Below, one piece after another: positions 1 through 8,032 of a DNA stretch of 64,000 nt. The stretch spans positions 1,748,001 through 1,812,000 of the forward strand of contig NZ_AP019700.1 of NCBI RefSeq assembly GCF_006738645.1, given 5' to 3'. Below the pieces are notes generated by a model. That model ran no database searches. It was given only the letters and a program-made list of their open reading frames with translations, and was not told the origin of the DNA. Both the position numbers and the translations under genes were made by a program. Positions within the stretch are counted from its first letter, which is position 1; every line of letters starts with the position of its first letter. Origin of the DNA: Stella humosa (GTDB taxonomy: Bacteria; Pseudomonadota; Alphaproteobacteria; ATCC43930; Allostellaceae).

Positions 1-364
1 GGCGCTGGCGGCCTGCGGCGCGGCCGACATGGTTGGCCTGGTGGCAGACAACCCGCTGCAGCGCTATATCGAGCGGCACGCGGCCGCGGATGGCAATCAC
101 TTGCGCATTCGCGGCCGGGTCGGCGATTTCGCCGCGCTCTGCCGCATGGTGGCGGACGGCGCCGGCTCGGCGATTCTGCCGGCGGCCGCTGCCCGGCGCT
201 GCCGCGGCCGGCTGCCCGTGCGGATGCTGGCGCTGGAGGATGGCTGGGCCGCCCGTCGGCTCCTGCTCTGCCGGCCACGCAACCGGCGGCCTTCGGCCCG
301 CGTTCAGAGATTGGCGGAGCATCTGTCGGCCGGTGATGAAGCCAACCCGTTCACGACGGCGTGA
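1..364 (+). CDS. LysR-type transcriptional regulator, C-terminal part (5' end outside window)
   Basis: The open frame runs in from the left edge and stops at 362-364. It encodes about 120 residues that look like the end of a LysR effector-binding domain: a Val-Gly-Leu strand, a segment like NPLQRYIERHA, then CRMVADGAGSAILPA, the hinge strand and helix usual near the end of these domains, and a final Arg-rich helix. The HTH would lie upstream, outside the window. No target or ligand can be inferred. Methionines inside the visible part are not starts; the frame is open to the first base. Confidence 0.75.
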   Translation, partial: ALAACGAADMVGLVADNPLQRYIERHAAADGNHLRIRGRVGDFAALCRMVADGAGSAILPAAAARRCRGRLPVRMLALEDGWAARRLLLCRPRNRRPSARVQRLAEHLSAGDEANPFTTA

Positions 365-467
365 GGCACCGCCGGAAAATCCCGCCGGCTACGAGGAATG
401 AAACAGGCGACGAATCGTTTCCCCCATGAAGCCCTCCGTCGCCCGAGGGCGCTTCCCGAGGTTCGCG

Positions 468-1598
468 ATGGCCTACGACGACTACTACTATTCCGACGAC
501 TACTACTACGACGATGGCGGCTACTATGACGACGGTGGCTACTACGACGATGGTGGGTATTACGACTCGGGATACTACGACGACGGCTATTACGATGGTG
601 GCTACTATGACGGTGGCTACTACGATGACGGATACTATTACGACGACGGCGGATACTACGATGACGGGTATTATGATGACCCGTACTATGATTACGCCTA
701 CTATGACGACTGGTATGGCGACTACGGTTATTACGACGACTCGTACTATGGGTATTACGACTATACCTACGACCCGTATTACTACTACGACCCCTACGAC
801 TACGGGTATTACGATTACGGCGTGGAATTCTATGCCGACTATTGGTATGGCGGCTACGAGTATGACTGGGTCTATGGCGGCTATGGCTACGACCTGTATG
901 GCAGCCTGACCTTCGTCTATGCCGACTACGGCTACGACTACCACTACGCCGATTTCAACCCCTACTCGGGCGTGACCGAGGTGGGCGACGACGGCCCCAA
1001 CAATCTCCAGGGCTGGGATGGCGGCGACCTGCTGCTCGGCTTTGGCGGCAACGACACGCTGGAAGGCTGGGGCGGCGACGACGACATGAACGGCAACACC
1101 GGCCGCGACCTGCTCTATGGCGACGGCGGCCGGGACATCGTGCGCGGTGGCCAGGACAGTGACACGGTCTATGGCGGCAGCGGGTCGGACCTGCACCTGA
1201 ACGGCAACCGCGGCGACGACCTCGTCTTCGGCGAGGAAGGCGACGACACCATCCATGGCGGCCCGGACCAGGACCAGCTCTATGGCGGTGTCGGCGATGA
1301 CGTCCTCAACGGCGATTTCGGCAACGACACGATGTGGGGCGGCTTCGGTGCCGACCGATTCCAGATCGCGGCCGGCTCCGGCGTCGACCTGATCGGCGAC
1401 TTCGACGTGAATGGCGGCGACACCATCCGCCTGCCGATGAACGTCAACGGGTCGCCCATCACCAACTTCGCCACGCTGGTCGCCGCCACGGTCGACCAGA
1501 ACGGCGACGCGGTGATCGACCTCGGCGGCGGCAACCGCCTGATCCTCGACGGTGTCAGCAAGGCGATGTTGCAGCCGAACGACTTTATCTTCGGCTGA
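468..1598 (+). CDS. Tyr/Asp-rich low-complexity protein with C-terminal RTX calcium-binding repeats
   Basis: The 376-residue protein has two very different halves. Residues 2 to about 165 are built from variants of YYDDG: in the 100 residues after the initiator I count 43 Tyr, 30 Asp and 19 Gly. Residues 185-300 carry RTX nonapeptides (GGNDTLEGW, GGDDDMNGN, GEEGDDTIHGG, GGVGDDVLNG), which in this family bind calcium after secretion by a type I system. The last 75 residues, ending in NDFIFG, resemble the C-terminal region of other RTX proteins, where the type I signal lies. There is no N-terminal signal peptide. I chose the ATG at 468 because GAGG precedes it at a suitable distance; an in-frame ATG at 426 has no ribosome site. 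No ABC exporter genes lie nearby. The role (surface layer, adhesin, matrix) is unknown. Confidence 0.85.
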   Translation: MAYDDYYYSDDYYYDDGGYYDDGGYYDDGGYYDSGYYDDGYYDGGYYDGGYYDDGYYYDDGGYYDDGYYDDPYYDYAYYDDWYGDYGYYDDSYYGYYDYTYDPYYYYDPYDYGYYDYGVEFYADYWYGGYEYDWVYGGYGYDLYGSLTFVYADYGYDYHYADFNPYSGVTEVGDDGPNNLQGWDGGDLLLGFGGNDTLEGWGGDDDMNGNTGRDLLYGDGGRDIVRGGQDSDTVYGGSGSDLHLNGNRGDDLVFGEEGDDTIHGGPDQDQLYGGVGDDVLNGDFGNDTMWGGFGADRFQIAAGSGVDLIGDFDVNGGDTIRLPMNVNGSPITNFATLVAATVDQNGDAVIDLGGGNRLILDGVSKAMLQPNDFIFG

Positions 1599-1607
1599 GC
1601 GGCAGTC

Positions 1608-2135
1608 CTAGGGAGCCCCGGCGGAACCGACCGCCGGGGCTTGCGACTGTCCGAAATGCAGCCAGGCCGCGTCGTTGGCGGCATAGACGATCGAATCGCC
1701 GACGGCATTGAAGGCGACCATGCCCAGCGCCACCACCGGGTTGCCGGTGATGAGCCAGCTCGACGCAAAGACGCGGCCGGCATTGGCCAGGCTGTAGGTC
1801 GCGGCCCGGACCGGCACGCGGCGCATCGCCGCGTCGGCGTCCGCCGGCGGCGCCACCTCTCCCCACGCGGTTTCGTGCAGGAAATGGATGATCGGCTCGG
1901 TCACGAGCGATGCCGCCGCCAGCAGCCCGCCCGCGGCGATGCCGCCGCCGAAAGCGACGCCATAGATGAAATCGTTGAAGGACGACATCGCCTGATAGGT
2001 GGCGGTGCGCGCCGCCTGCTGGCCGAGCGTGGTGTCCACCGGCGGGGGCGGCGGCTCCTGTGCCGCGGCGGGCATGGCAACGAGCACGGCCAGCAGCATC
2101 GGGGCCAGGGACGCGCGGATCGGCACCGGAATCAT
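1608..2135 (-). CDS. Secreted or membrane protein with two DUF2061-like segments
   Basis: The 175-residue product starts with a signal peptide (MIPVPIRASLAPMLLAVL, cleavage probable after AMPAAAQ) and a short proline run. Two segments then look alike: one ending EPIIHFLHETAWGEV and a second containing SSWLITGNPVVALGMVAFN and ending YAANDAAWLHFG. Both recall the DUF2061 pattern of two short membrane helices ending in Y-x-x-H-E-x-x-W, so I read an internal duplication. Function is unknown. It converges on the RTX gene, and its last codons lie inside that gene's terminator hairpin. Confidence 0.55.
   Translation of the reverse strand: MIPVPIRASLAPMLLAVLVAMPAAAQEPPPPPVDTTLGQQAARTATYQAMSSFNDFIYGVAFGGGIAAGGLLAAASLVTEPIIHFLHETAWGEVAPPADADAAMRRVPVRAATYSLANAGRVFASSWLITGNPVVALGMVAFNAVGDSIVYAANDAAWLHFGQSQAPAVGSAGAP
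1614..1641 (+). terminator. Hairpin terminator after the RTX gene
   Basis: A perfect 11-bp inverted repeat (AGCCCCGGCGG / CCGCCGGGGCT, 6-base loop) sits 15 bases after the RTX stop codon. The following T-run is only two bases, so it is a weak intrinsic terminator. It overlaps the 3' end of the convergent gene. Confidence 0.55.
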
Positions 2136-2182
2136 CGGTCTTCCTGTACGTTGGCGCCCGCCCCGGCAGGCCTATCCTAACA

Positions 2183-4651
2183 TCAGGTGCCGCGCGGACG
2201 CACGCGCCGGGTCGGCTCGGCCTGGCGCGGGTCGTCCGGCCAGTAGTGGCGCGGATAGCGCCCGCGCAGGTCCGAGCGCACGTCGCGATAGCCGCGGTCC
2301 CAGAACCCGGCCAGGTCCTGCGTCACCTGCACCGGCCGGCCGGCCGGCGACAGCAGGTGGATCAGCACCGGCACCCGCCCGTTGCAGATGGTGGGCGTGC
2401 TGCGCTCACCGAACATCTCCTGCAACCGCACCGCCAGCACCGGCTGCTCGCCCTGGCCATAGGCGAGCGCGATGCGCGATCCCGTCGGCACGGTCAGGTG
2501 CGTGGGTGCGGCTGCGTCGAGACGGCGCCGTGCATCCCAGTCGAGCCGGTCGAGCAATATCCTTCCCGGATCGAGCCGGGCCAGTTGGGCCGGCTGGGTG
2601 GCGCGGCCGACATGGGGGCCTAGCCAGTCCTCCAGGCTCTGCAGCAACGCCGCGTCGGACAGGTCGGGCCAGGCGTCCGCCCCCTCGATCCGGCGCAGCA
2701 GGGCGACGCGCGCCTGGAACTCGCGCGCCTCGCTCGTCCAGCCCAGGATGCCGAGGCCCAGTTCGCGCACGCCCGTCAGCATGGCCGCCGCGATCGCGGC
2801 CGGGTCGGGGTCGGGCAGGGGGCCTTCGTCCAGCACCAGCCGGTCCAGCCGGCGCTCGCGCCGGGCCTGGACGCTGCGGCTGCGCGGGTCCCAGGCGATG
2901 CGCGCCGCGGTCTCGATCCGGTCGGCAAACAACGCGTCGATCTCGCCGCGGGTCAGCGGGGCGGCCAGGAAGATGCGCGCCTGCTGCCGGTCGCCGTCCA
3001 GCGATGCCACCGCCAGCCACTCCTCGATCACCAGCGGGTCCCCCTCGGCCAGGGCCGCCGACCCGCCGCCCGACAGGCGATAGAGGCCGCGCGGATCGAC
3101 CCGGCGCCCCACCCGGTCGGGATAGGCGAGCGCCAGCAGGGCGCCGGGGCTCTCGTGGCCGCCCTCCAGCCCGGCACGGATGCCGGCCGCGCGGGCCAGG
3201 TCGCGGGCGACGGCATGAATGCGCGAGAAGGCGCCGCGCTCGCCGCCCGCCAGCCGGGTCCGCAGGTCGGCATCGGCCGTCCGCCCGCGCCCGGCCAGCG
3301 GGTCGCGCTCCGACAGCAATGCGGCGATGCGGCAGGCGGTCCAACCATCGGCCGGCGTCTCGGCGCCGACGATCATGCGCGCCAGCCGGGGATGCACGCC
3401 GATCCGCCCCATCCGCCGGCCGATTGCGGTCGGCCGGCCGGCGGCGTCGACTGCCCCCAGCCGTTGCAATAGTCCGCGCGCCTGGTCCAAGGCGGCGGCC
3501 GGCGGCGGGTCGAGCCAGGACAGGCTGGCCGGGTCCGCCACGCCCCACAGCGCCAGTTCGAGCGCGAGCGGCGCCAGGTCCGCGCTGCGGATCTCGGGCA
3601 GGTCGAAGGCCGGCAGGCCGCGCTGCTCGGCCTCGGTCCACAGCCGATGGCAGATGCCGGGCGCCAGGCGACCAGCGCGGCCGCGGCGCTGCTCGGCGCC
3701 GGCGGCCGATACCGGCACGGTCACCAGCCGGGTCATGCCGGTGCGCGGGTCGAAGCGCGGCGCGCGGCGCAGCCCGGCATCGACGACCGTGCGCACGCCC
3801 TCGATCGTCAGGCTGGTCTCGGCGATCGCGGTCGCCAGCACGATCTTGCGCCGGCCGGGGCGGGAAGGGGCGATGGCCCGGTCCTGGTCGCCGCTGGCGA
3901 GGTCGCCGTGCAGCGGCTCGATGTCGACCGCGTCACCCTCCAGCCGCTCGGCCAGGTGGCGCTCGGCGCGGCGGATCTCGGCCATCCCGGGCAGGAACAC
4001 CAGCACGTCGCCCGGCCCCTCGGCCAGGGCGCGGCGGGCGGTGTCGGCTGCGCGGATTTCCACGGCATCGTCGCGCGCCCGGTCGGCATGGCGGATCTCG
4101 ACCGGGAACATCCGTCCCTCGGCCTCTATCGTCTCGGCATCGCCCAGCAGGCGGGCCAGCGGGGCGCCGTCCAGGGTGGCCGACATCACGACCAGGCGCA
4201 GGTCTGGGCGCAGGGCGCCGCGCGTTTCCAGCGTCAGGGCCAGCGCCAAGTCGGCATCGACGCTGCGCTCGTGGAATTCGTCGAAGATCACGGCCGCCAC
4301 GCCGTCCAGGCCGGGATCGCCCTGGATGCGGCGCAGAAAGATGCCCTCGGTCACCACCTCGATGCGAGTGGCGGGGCCGACGCGCGATTCGAGGCGCACG
4401 CGATAGCCGATGGTGGCGCCCGCCTCCTCGCCGAGCACGGCCGCCATGCGCCGCGCTGCCGACCGGGCGGCCAGGCGCCGCGGCTCCAGCATCAGGATGG
4501 TGCCGCCGTCGCGCCAGGGGGCGTCCAGCAGGGCGGGCGGCACGGCCGTCGTCTTGCCGGCGCCGGGCGGCGCCCGCAGCACCACGGACCGTCCCCGCGC
4601 CAGCGCCTCCCGGATGGCCGGCAGGACGGAATGGATCGGCAGGTCTGTCAT
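2183..4651 (-). CDS. hrpB: ATP-dependent helicase HrpB (DEAH family)
   Basis: The 822-residue length is typical of HrpB. Walker A is APPGAGKTT (residues 27-35), motif II is the DEFH variant (124-127), motif III is SATL (157-160), and motif VI is QRRGRAGR. The HrpB-specific C-terminal region follows, including the ALAYPDRVGRR and LLSPAGRPVQVTQDL segments. HrpB is a DEAH-box nucleic acid-dependent ATPase whose physiological role is poorly defined. No strong Shine-Dalgarno is visible before the ATG, but the N-terminus aligns with the family start. It stands alone between a small membrane protein gene and the cold-shock gene, transcribed in the same direction as both. Confidence 0.95.
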   Translation of the reverse strand: MTDLPIHSVLPAIREALARGRSVVLRAPPGAGKTTAVPPALLDAPWRDGGTILMLEPRRLAARSAARRMAAVLGEEAGATIGYRVRLESRVGPATRIEVVTEGIFLRRIQGDPGLDGVAAVIFDEFHERSVDADLALALTLETRGALRPDLRLVVMSATLDGAPLARLLGDAETIEAEGRMFPVEIRHADRARDDAVEIRAADTARRALAEGPGDVLVFLPGMAEIRRAERHLAERLEGDAVDIEPLHGDLASGDQDRAIAPSRPGRRKIVLATAIAETSLTIEGVRTVVDAGLRRAPRFDPRTGMTRLVTVPVSAAGAEQRRGRAGRLAPGICHRLWTEAEQRGLPAFDLPEIRSADLAPLALELALWGVADPASLSWLDPPPAAALDQARGLLQRLGAVDAAGRPTAIGRRMGRIGVHPRLARMIVGAETPADGWTACRIAALLSERDPLAGRGRTADADLRTRLAGGERGAFSRIHAVARDLARAAGIRAGLEGGHESPGALLALAYPDRVGRRVDPRGLYRLSGGGSAALAEGDPLVIEEWLAVASLDGDRQQARIFLAAPLTRGEIDALFADRIETAARIAWDPRSRSVQARRERRLDRLVLDEGPLPDPDPAAIAAAMLTGVRELGLGILGWTSEAREFQARVALLRRIEGADAWPDLSDAALLQSLEDWLGPHVGRATQPAQLARLDPGRILLDRLDWDARRRLDAAAPTHLTVPTGSRIALAYGQGEQPVLAVRLQEMFGERSTPTICNGRVPVLIHLLSPAGRPVQVTQDLAGFWDRGYRDVRSDLRGRYPRHYWPDDPRQAEPTRRVRPRGT

Positions 4652-4690
4652 GGCGGATGGTTCTAGGGCAGGCGGCCAGGAATGGCGGCA

Positions 4691-4722
4691 ATAAAAAGCC
4701 GCCGCTGCAGGGCAGCGGCGGC
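4691..4722 (-). terminator. Intrinsic terminator of the cold-shock gene
   Basis: Read on the minus strand, GCCGCCGCTGC, a 3-base loop and GCAGCGGCGGC form a perfect 11-bp stem followed directly by TTTTTAT. It lies about 70 bases after the cold-shock stop codon. This is the clearest Rho-independent terminator in the window. Confidence 0.9.
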
Positions 4723-4789
4723 GCAGTTCCTCCGGGACGGGCCCGGGGTCGGATCGCTTCGGCGTCCCCTTGCGGGGCGCCGATACGGA

Positions 4790-5473
4790 TCAGACGATTT
4801 CGACCGAGGTGGCCTCGCGGCCCTTCTGGGTCGGGACGACCGTCATGCGGACAGCCTGTTCCGGCTCCAGCGTGGCGATCTGCGAGCGCTTCAGCGTGTT
4901 GGAGTGGATGAAGATGTCCTTGCCGCCATCGGGCGCGGCCACGAAGCCGAAGCCCTTCTCGACGGAGTACCACTTCACGGTGCCTTCCATCTCGGTCGGG
5001 TCGCCCATCGGGGCGTCGCGATCGGGACGGGGCGGGCGGGCGGCGAAACCGCCGGCGCCGGCGCCGGGGGCCATCGGCGCGCGCGGGCGCGGCGAGGCGG
5101 CAGCCGTCGACTGGTCGACCGACAGGATGCGCGCCACCTGGCGCCCCTTCTGGCCGGTGCCGATCTCGCAGCGGATGGTGGTGCCTTCCGCGATCTCGGT
5201 CAGGCCGGCGCCTTCGACGACCGACACATGCAGGAAGGCATCGCCCGAACCGTCGACCGGGGTGACGAAGCCGAAACCCTTGGTCGGGTTGAACCACTTC
5301 ACGGAGGCGTCCACCGTGACCGTCGGACCACCCATCGGTGCCGACGACGATGCGGGGAACCGCGGTGCCGACGACGACGACGCCGGGTAAGGCGAGCGCG
5401 GTGCCGGGTAGTAGTTGTCGTCGGAGAAGCCACGACGCGTACGTTCGCCACGGCCGTAGGGTTTGTTGCTCAT
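4790..5473 (-). CDS. Protein with two cold-shock domains
   Basis: The 227-residue protein has a Ser/Pro/Tyr-rich N-terminus (1-50), a first cold-shock domain (about 52-120, RNP1 KGFGFVTP and RNP2 AFLHVS), a Pro/Arg/Gly linker (121-160) and a second domain (163-227, RNP1 KGFGFVAA, RNP2 IFIHSN). Cold-shock domains bind single-stranded RNA or DNA, and two-domain versions are common in alphaproteobacteria. I placed the start at MSNKPYGRGE because AGAGCAG precedes it; an upstream in-frame start at 5527 would add 18 unrelated residues. A strong terminator follows the gene, so it is probably monocistronic. Confidence 0.9.
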   Translation of the reverse strand: MSNKPYGRGERTRRGFSDDNYYPAPRSPYPASSSSAPRFPASSSAPMGGPTVTVDASVKWFNPTKGFGFVTPVDGSGDAFLHVSVVEGAGLTEIAEGTTIRCEIGTGQKGRQVARILSVDQSTAAASPRPRAPMAPGAGAGGFAARPPRPDRDAPMGDPTEMEGTVKWYSVEKGFGFVAAPDGGKDIFIHSNTLKRSQIATLEPEQAVRMTVVPTQKGREATSVEIV

Positions 5474-5680
5474 CTGCTCTGGTCCAAGTTCGGTATCGTC
5501 AAAAACAGGGCAGTGCCGGTCGCGCATCCACGCATCGACTGCCCAGCGGGTGTGCAGCTATGCGAATTCATTGCGGGCCAGATACGTCTTTCGGCAGTCA
5601 CTGTTCACAAAACATAACACGAATTGAAGAGGCCCGATAGCGGTCAAGGCGATGATTCCGAGTCGAAGTTCCCGCCGGAT
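5474..5680 (-). promoter_or_regulatory. Upstream region of the cold-shock gene
   Basis: About 200 bases separate this gene from the hydrolase gene upstream, which is transcribed in the same direction. The region is locally AT-richer (for example AAAACATAACACG on the plus strand near 5610), which fits a promoter and a long 5' leader as in many cold-shock genes. I see no clear -35/-10 pair or defined leader fold. Confidence 0.3.
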
Positions 5681-6769
5681 TCAACGTCGCCGTTCACCGA
5701 ACAGCGCGACGCGACCCTCCGCTGAAGCGAACATCGCCCTGTTGTCGTGACCCACGCCGTTGACCACAACCAGTCGATGATGCAGTGCGGAATCTCCCGC
5801 CATAAGACGCAGGTAGTTGAAGTAGGCGAGGCCGCGCGCGAGGCGGTGCGGGCCCTGCAGGCGGGCGGCACAGCTCCGATCCAGGAAGCGGTGGCGCGGA
5901 TCGTTGTCGGCCCGGCCCAGCAGATGGACGACATCGCGGGCAAGAAACCGGCCGACCATGTCGGCGGCCGCGGCCGTGCCGAAATAGGGCACCGGCGCCT
6001 CCAGCCCATAACGGTAGCGATTGAAGCCCGCGCAGTCGGTGGCATCCGGCTCGGCGAATCCCGGGCCTTCCGCCAGCGGCCGCCGTCGGTCGAAGTAGAG
6101 CCAGGAGGACGGGTTGGCGATGACGAATCGCGCGCCGATCCCCGCCTTCTCCAGCAACTCGGCCGCAGGGCTGGCGGGCACCTGGCGGGCGAGAAGCTGG
6201 GCACCGGCGGAGTGGCCGGCAATCACGACCTGGCGCAGGCCTGGAAAGCGCGCGCGGTCGGCGAAATGGCGAATGACGGCGTCGAGCGCGGCAAAGGAAC
6301 TGCTGGCCGCCGGGTCGAGTCCCGGTGGCTGCGCGGCGCCGGCGCCGATCTTCCAGCCCTCCAGCGTCCAGCGCAGCATGTCGGGCGCCAGGTCGTGGGC
6401 CTTGGCGTCGACATCGGCCAGGAACTGCGGTGCCACGACCAGCGTCTCGCCCGAGAACCCGGCGGCGGCTACCGCGTCGACCATGCCGTCCAGATAGGTG
6501 TCGGCATTGCGCAGGGTGCCGTGCAGCACGATGACGGCGCGGTGCACGCCCTCGCCGGCGCGGTCGATGGAGCGGTTGGCGAAGACCGGCAGGCGGACCG
6601 TGGGGCCGCCCGCAGGCGCGAACGAGATCGCCTGGTCGCCCACCCGCGCCACCGGCGCGCGCTGCCCCGGCCCGCGGCCTTCCGCCTCCTGGGCGGTGCT
6701 GTCGTTGCCGGTCGCGGTCATGAAGGACACCAGGCTGGATAGGACGATGAGGAGGCGGAACACACGCAT
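5681..6769 (-). CDS. Secreted alpha/beta hydrolase
   Basis: The 362-residue product begins with a signal peptide (MRVFRLLIVLSSLVSFMTA). It then shows the alpha/beta-hydrolase pattern: an oxyanion strand VIVLHGTLRNADTY, the nucleophile elbow G-H-S-A-G in VVIAGHSAGAQLLARQ, and a late histidine in GVGHDNRAMF. The substrate is not evident; poly-ester depolymerase-like or esterase activity is possible. I preferred this ATG over the upstream one at 6838 because the earlier residues are not signal-like. It diverges from the isomerase gene with only about 67 bases between the start codons. Confidence 0.75.
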   Translation of the reverse strand: MRVFRLLIVLSSLVSFMTATGNDSTAQEAEGRGPGQRAPVARVGDQAISFAPAGGPTVRLPVFANRSIDRAGEGVHRAVIVLHGTLRNADTYLDGMVDAVAAAGFSGETLVVAPQFLADVDAKAHDLAPDMLRWTLEGWKIGAGAAQPPGLDPAASSSFAALDAVIRHFADRARFPGLRQVVIAGHSAGAQLLARQVPASPAAELLEKAGIGARFVIANPSSWLYFDRRRPLAEGPGFAEPDATDCAGFNRYRYGLEAPVPYFGTAAAADMVGRFLARDVVHLLGRADNDPRHRFLDRSCAARLQGPHRLARGLAYFNYLRLMAGDSALHHRLVVVNGVGHDNRAMFASAEGRVALFGERRR

Positions 6770-6836
6770 CGGTCGGCCCCTGCGGCAGTGCGAATCATGG
6801 CATAGCACGCTGCACCTGCCGATGGAGCCTCCGCCC

Positions 6837-7457
6837 ATGAACGAGATCGAGTTCTGGTACGAGTTCGCCAGCCCGTATGCCTATCTGGCGGCGGCCCGCA
6901 TCGAAAGGTTGGTTGCCGGAACACCCCTGCGGTTGACCTGGCGACCGCTGCTGCTGGGGCCGATCTTCCAGCGCCGGCCGGGTCATGCCTCGCCCTTCCA
7001 GGAGCCGGCGCCGGCCGAGTCCGCCTATCGCCGCCGCGATGCCGAGCGCTGCGCGGTCGCCCAGGGCACGCCGCTCGCCTGGCCGTCGATCTATCCGCGC
7101 TCGAGCCTGCTGGCGGCCCGCGTCGCCCTGTTGGGCGGCGACGAGGGCTGGATCGCGCCATTCTCGCAGGCGGTCTACCGCGCGAGCTTCATGGAGGATC
7201 GCGATATCGCCGCGCCCGAGACGGTGCTGGCGATCCTCGGCGCCCTCGACCTGCCCGGCCAGGCGATCGTCGCCCGCGCCACCCAGCCGGCGCACAAGGC
7301 GCGGCTGGCGTCGACGGTCGAGGAAGCGGTCGCCAAGGGCATCTTCGGCGCCCCCAGCCTAGTGGCGGCGGGCGAGGTGTTCTGGGGCAACGACCGGTTG
7401 GAGCAGGCGATCGACTGGGCGCTTCACCCGGCGCTGCGGTTCCCGCGTCGGTCCTAG
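6837..7457 (+). CDS. 2-hydroxychromene-2-carboxylate isomerase family (DsbA-like fold)
   Basis: The 206-residue protein starts MNEIEFWYEFASPYAYLAA, matching the family N-terminus in which the S-P-Y motif replaces the DsbA CxxC and binds glutathione. It ends with GIFGAPSLVAAGEVFWGNDRL, the usual thioredoxin-fold cis-Pro strand and final helix. Members catalyse glutathione-dependent isomerisation in aromatic degradation or related glutathione chemistry. The start is fixed by GGAG 9 bases upstream. No naphthalene-pathway neighbours are present, so the substrate is unknown. Confidence 0.85.
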   Translation: MNEIEFWYEFASPYAYLAAARIERLVAGTPLRLTWRPLLLGPIFQRRPGHASPFQEPAPAESAYRRRDAERCAVAQGTPLAWPSIYPRSSLLAARVALLGGDEGWIAPFSQAVYRASFMEDRDIAAPETVLAILGALDLPGQAIVARATQPAHKARLASTVEEAVAKGIFGAPSLVAAGEVFWGNDRLEQAIDWALHPALRFPRRS

Positions 7458-7469
7458 GGCGCCAACCCC

Positions 7470-7967
7470 CTACGGCAGGCTGACGCTGGGCCGGCCGTCG
7501 GGGCGGGCCAGCAGCAGGGTTTCGCGCGCGCCGGCGCCGATGCCGAGCACGGCGCGGGCGACGCCGTCCGGCCCGCTCATGGTGGCGACCACCTGGCCCG
7601 GGTCGGCCGACAGCACCAGGCGCGGGCGCCCGTCGCCCAGCACCAGGCGGGCGCCGCCCGGATGGCTCTGCAGCATGGCGCGAGTTTCGCCGTTGACGTC
7701 GGTCATGCCGACGAAGGCGTCCTGGCCCTCGGCCGTCATTAGGATGCGGGTGGCGCCGCGCTCGTCGACGATCGCCAGCCGCCGCAGCTCCATCTCCCCC
7801 GGCGCCGGGCGCTGGGCGATGGCACTGCCGGTGACCGCGGCTGCCAGGGCCAGTCCCGTCGTCAAGAACCCGGCCACGGCGATCCGGCGCCAGCGCGCCA
7901 CCTGCCGCTCCAGCCCGTCCAGGCGGCGGGAGAGGTCGATGAATTCAGGGGTCGGGGGGCTGGGCAT
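7470..7967 (-). CDS. Membrane-anchored protein of unknown function
   Basis: The 165-residue product has a short N-terminal coil (RRLDGLERQVARWRR), one membrane segment (IAVAGFLTTGLALAAAVTG) and an exported repetitive beta region with lines such as LAIVDERGATRILM, VGMTDVNGETRAML and LVLGDGRPRLVLS. These look like repeated beta-hairpins in which a Gly-x-x-R motif recurs. I do not recognise a catalytic motif. The start was taken at MPSPPTPEF, preceded by GGAGCC. It converges with the isomerase gene, 12 bases apart. Confidence 0.6.
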   Translation of the reverse strand: MPSPPTPEFIDLSRRLDGLERQVARWRRIAVAGFLTTGLALAAAVTGSAIAQRPAPGEMELRRLAIVDERGATRILMTAEGQDAFVGMTDVNGETRAMLQSHPGGARLVLGDGRPRLVLSADPGQVVATMSGPDGVARAVLGIGAGARETLLLARPDGRPSVSLP

Positions 7968-8032
7968 GGGGCTGGCTCCGGTTCGGACGATGGTCCATCC
8001 TAGCATTCCTCCCCCTGCCGGAGAGCACTGCC

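Noticed and set aside
468-960. Repeat-rich DNA as a possible CRISPR array or satellite
   Set aside because: The repeats are irregular, codon-phased variants of Tyr/Asp codons inside one open frame; there are no spacers.
351-1256. A long minus-strand open frame of Val-rich residues opposite the RTX gene
   Set aside because: It is the mirror of the Tyr/Asp codons (TAC/GAC read as GTA/GTC); the product is an implausible run of Val with no family features.
1999-4911. A 970-codon plus-strand open frame rich in Arg, Pro and Ala opposite hrpB
   Set aside because: It is a shadow of the minus-strand gene in GC-rich DNA, with no domain and composition typical of antisense frames.
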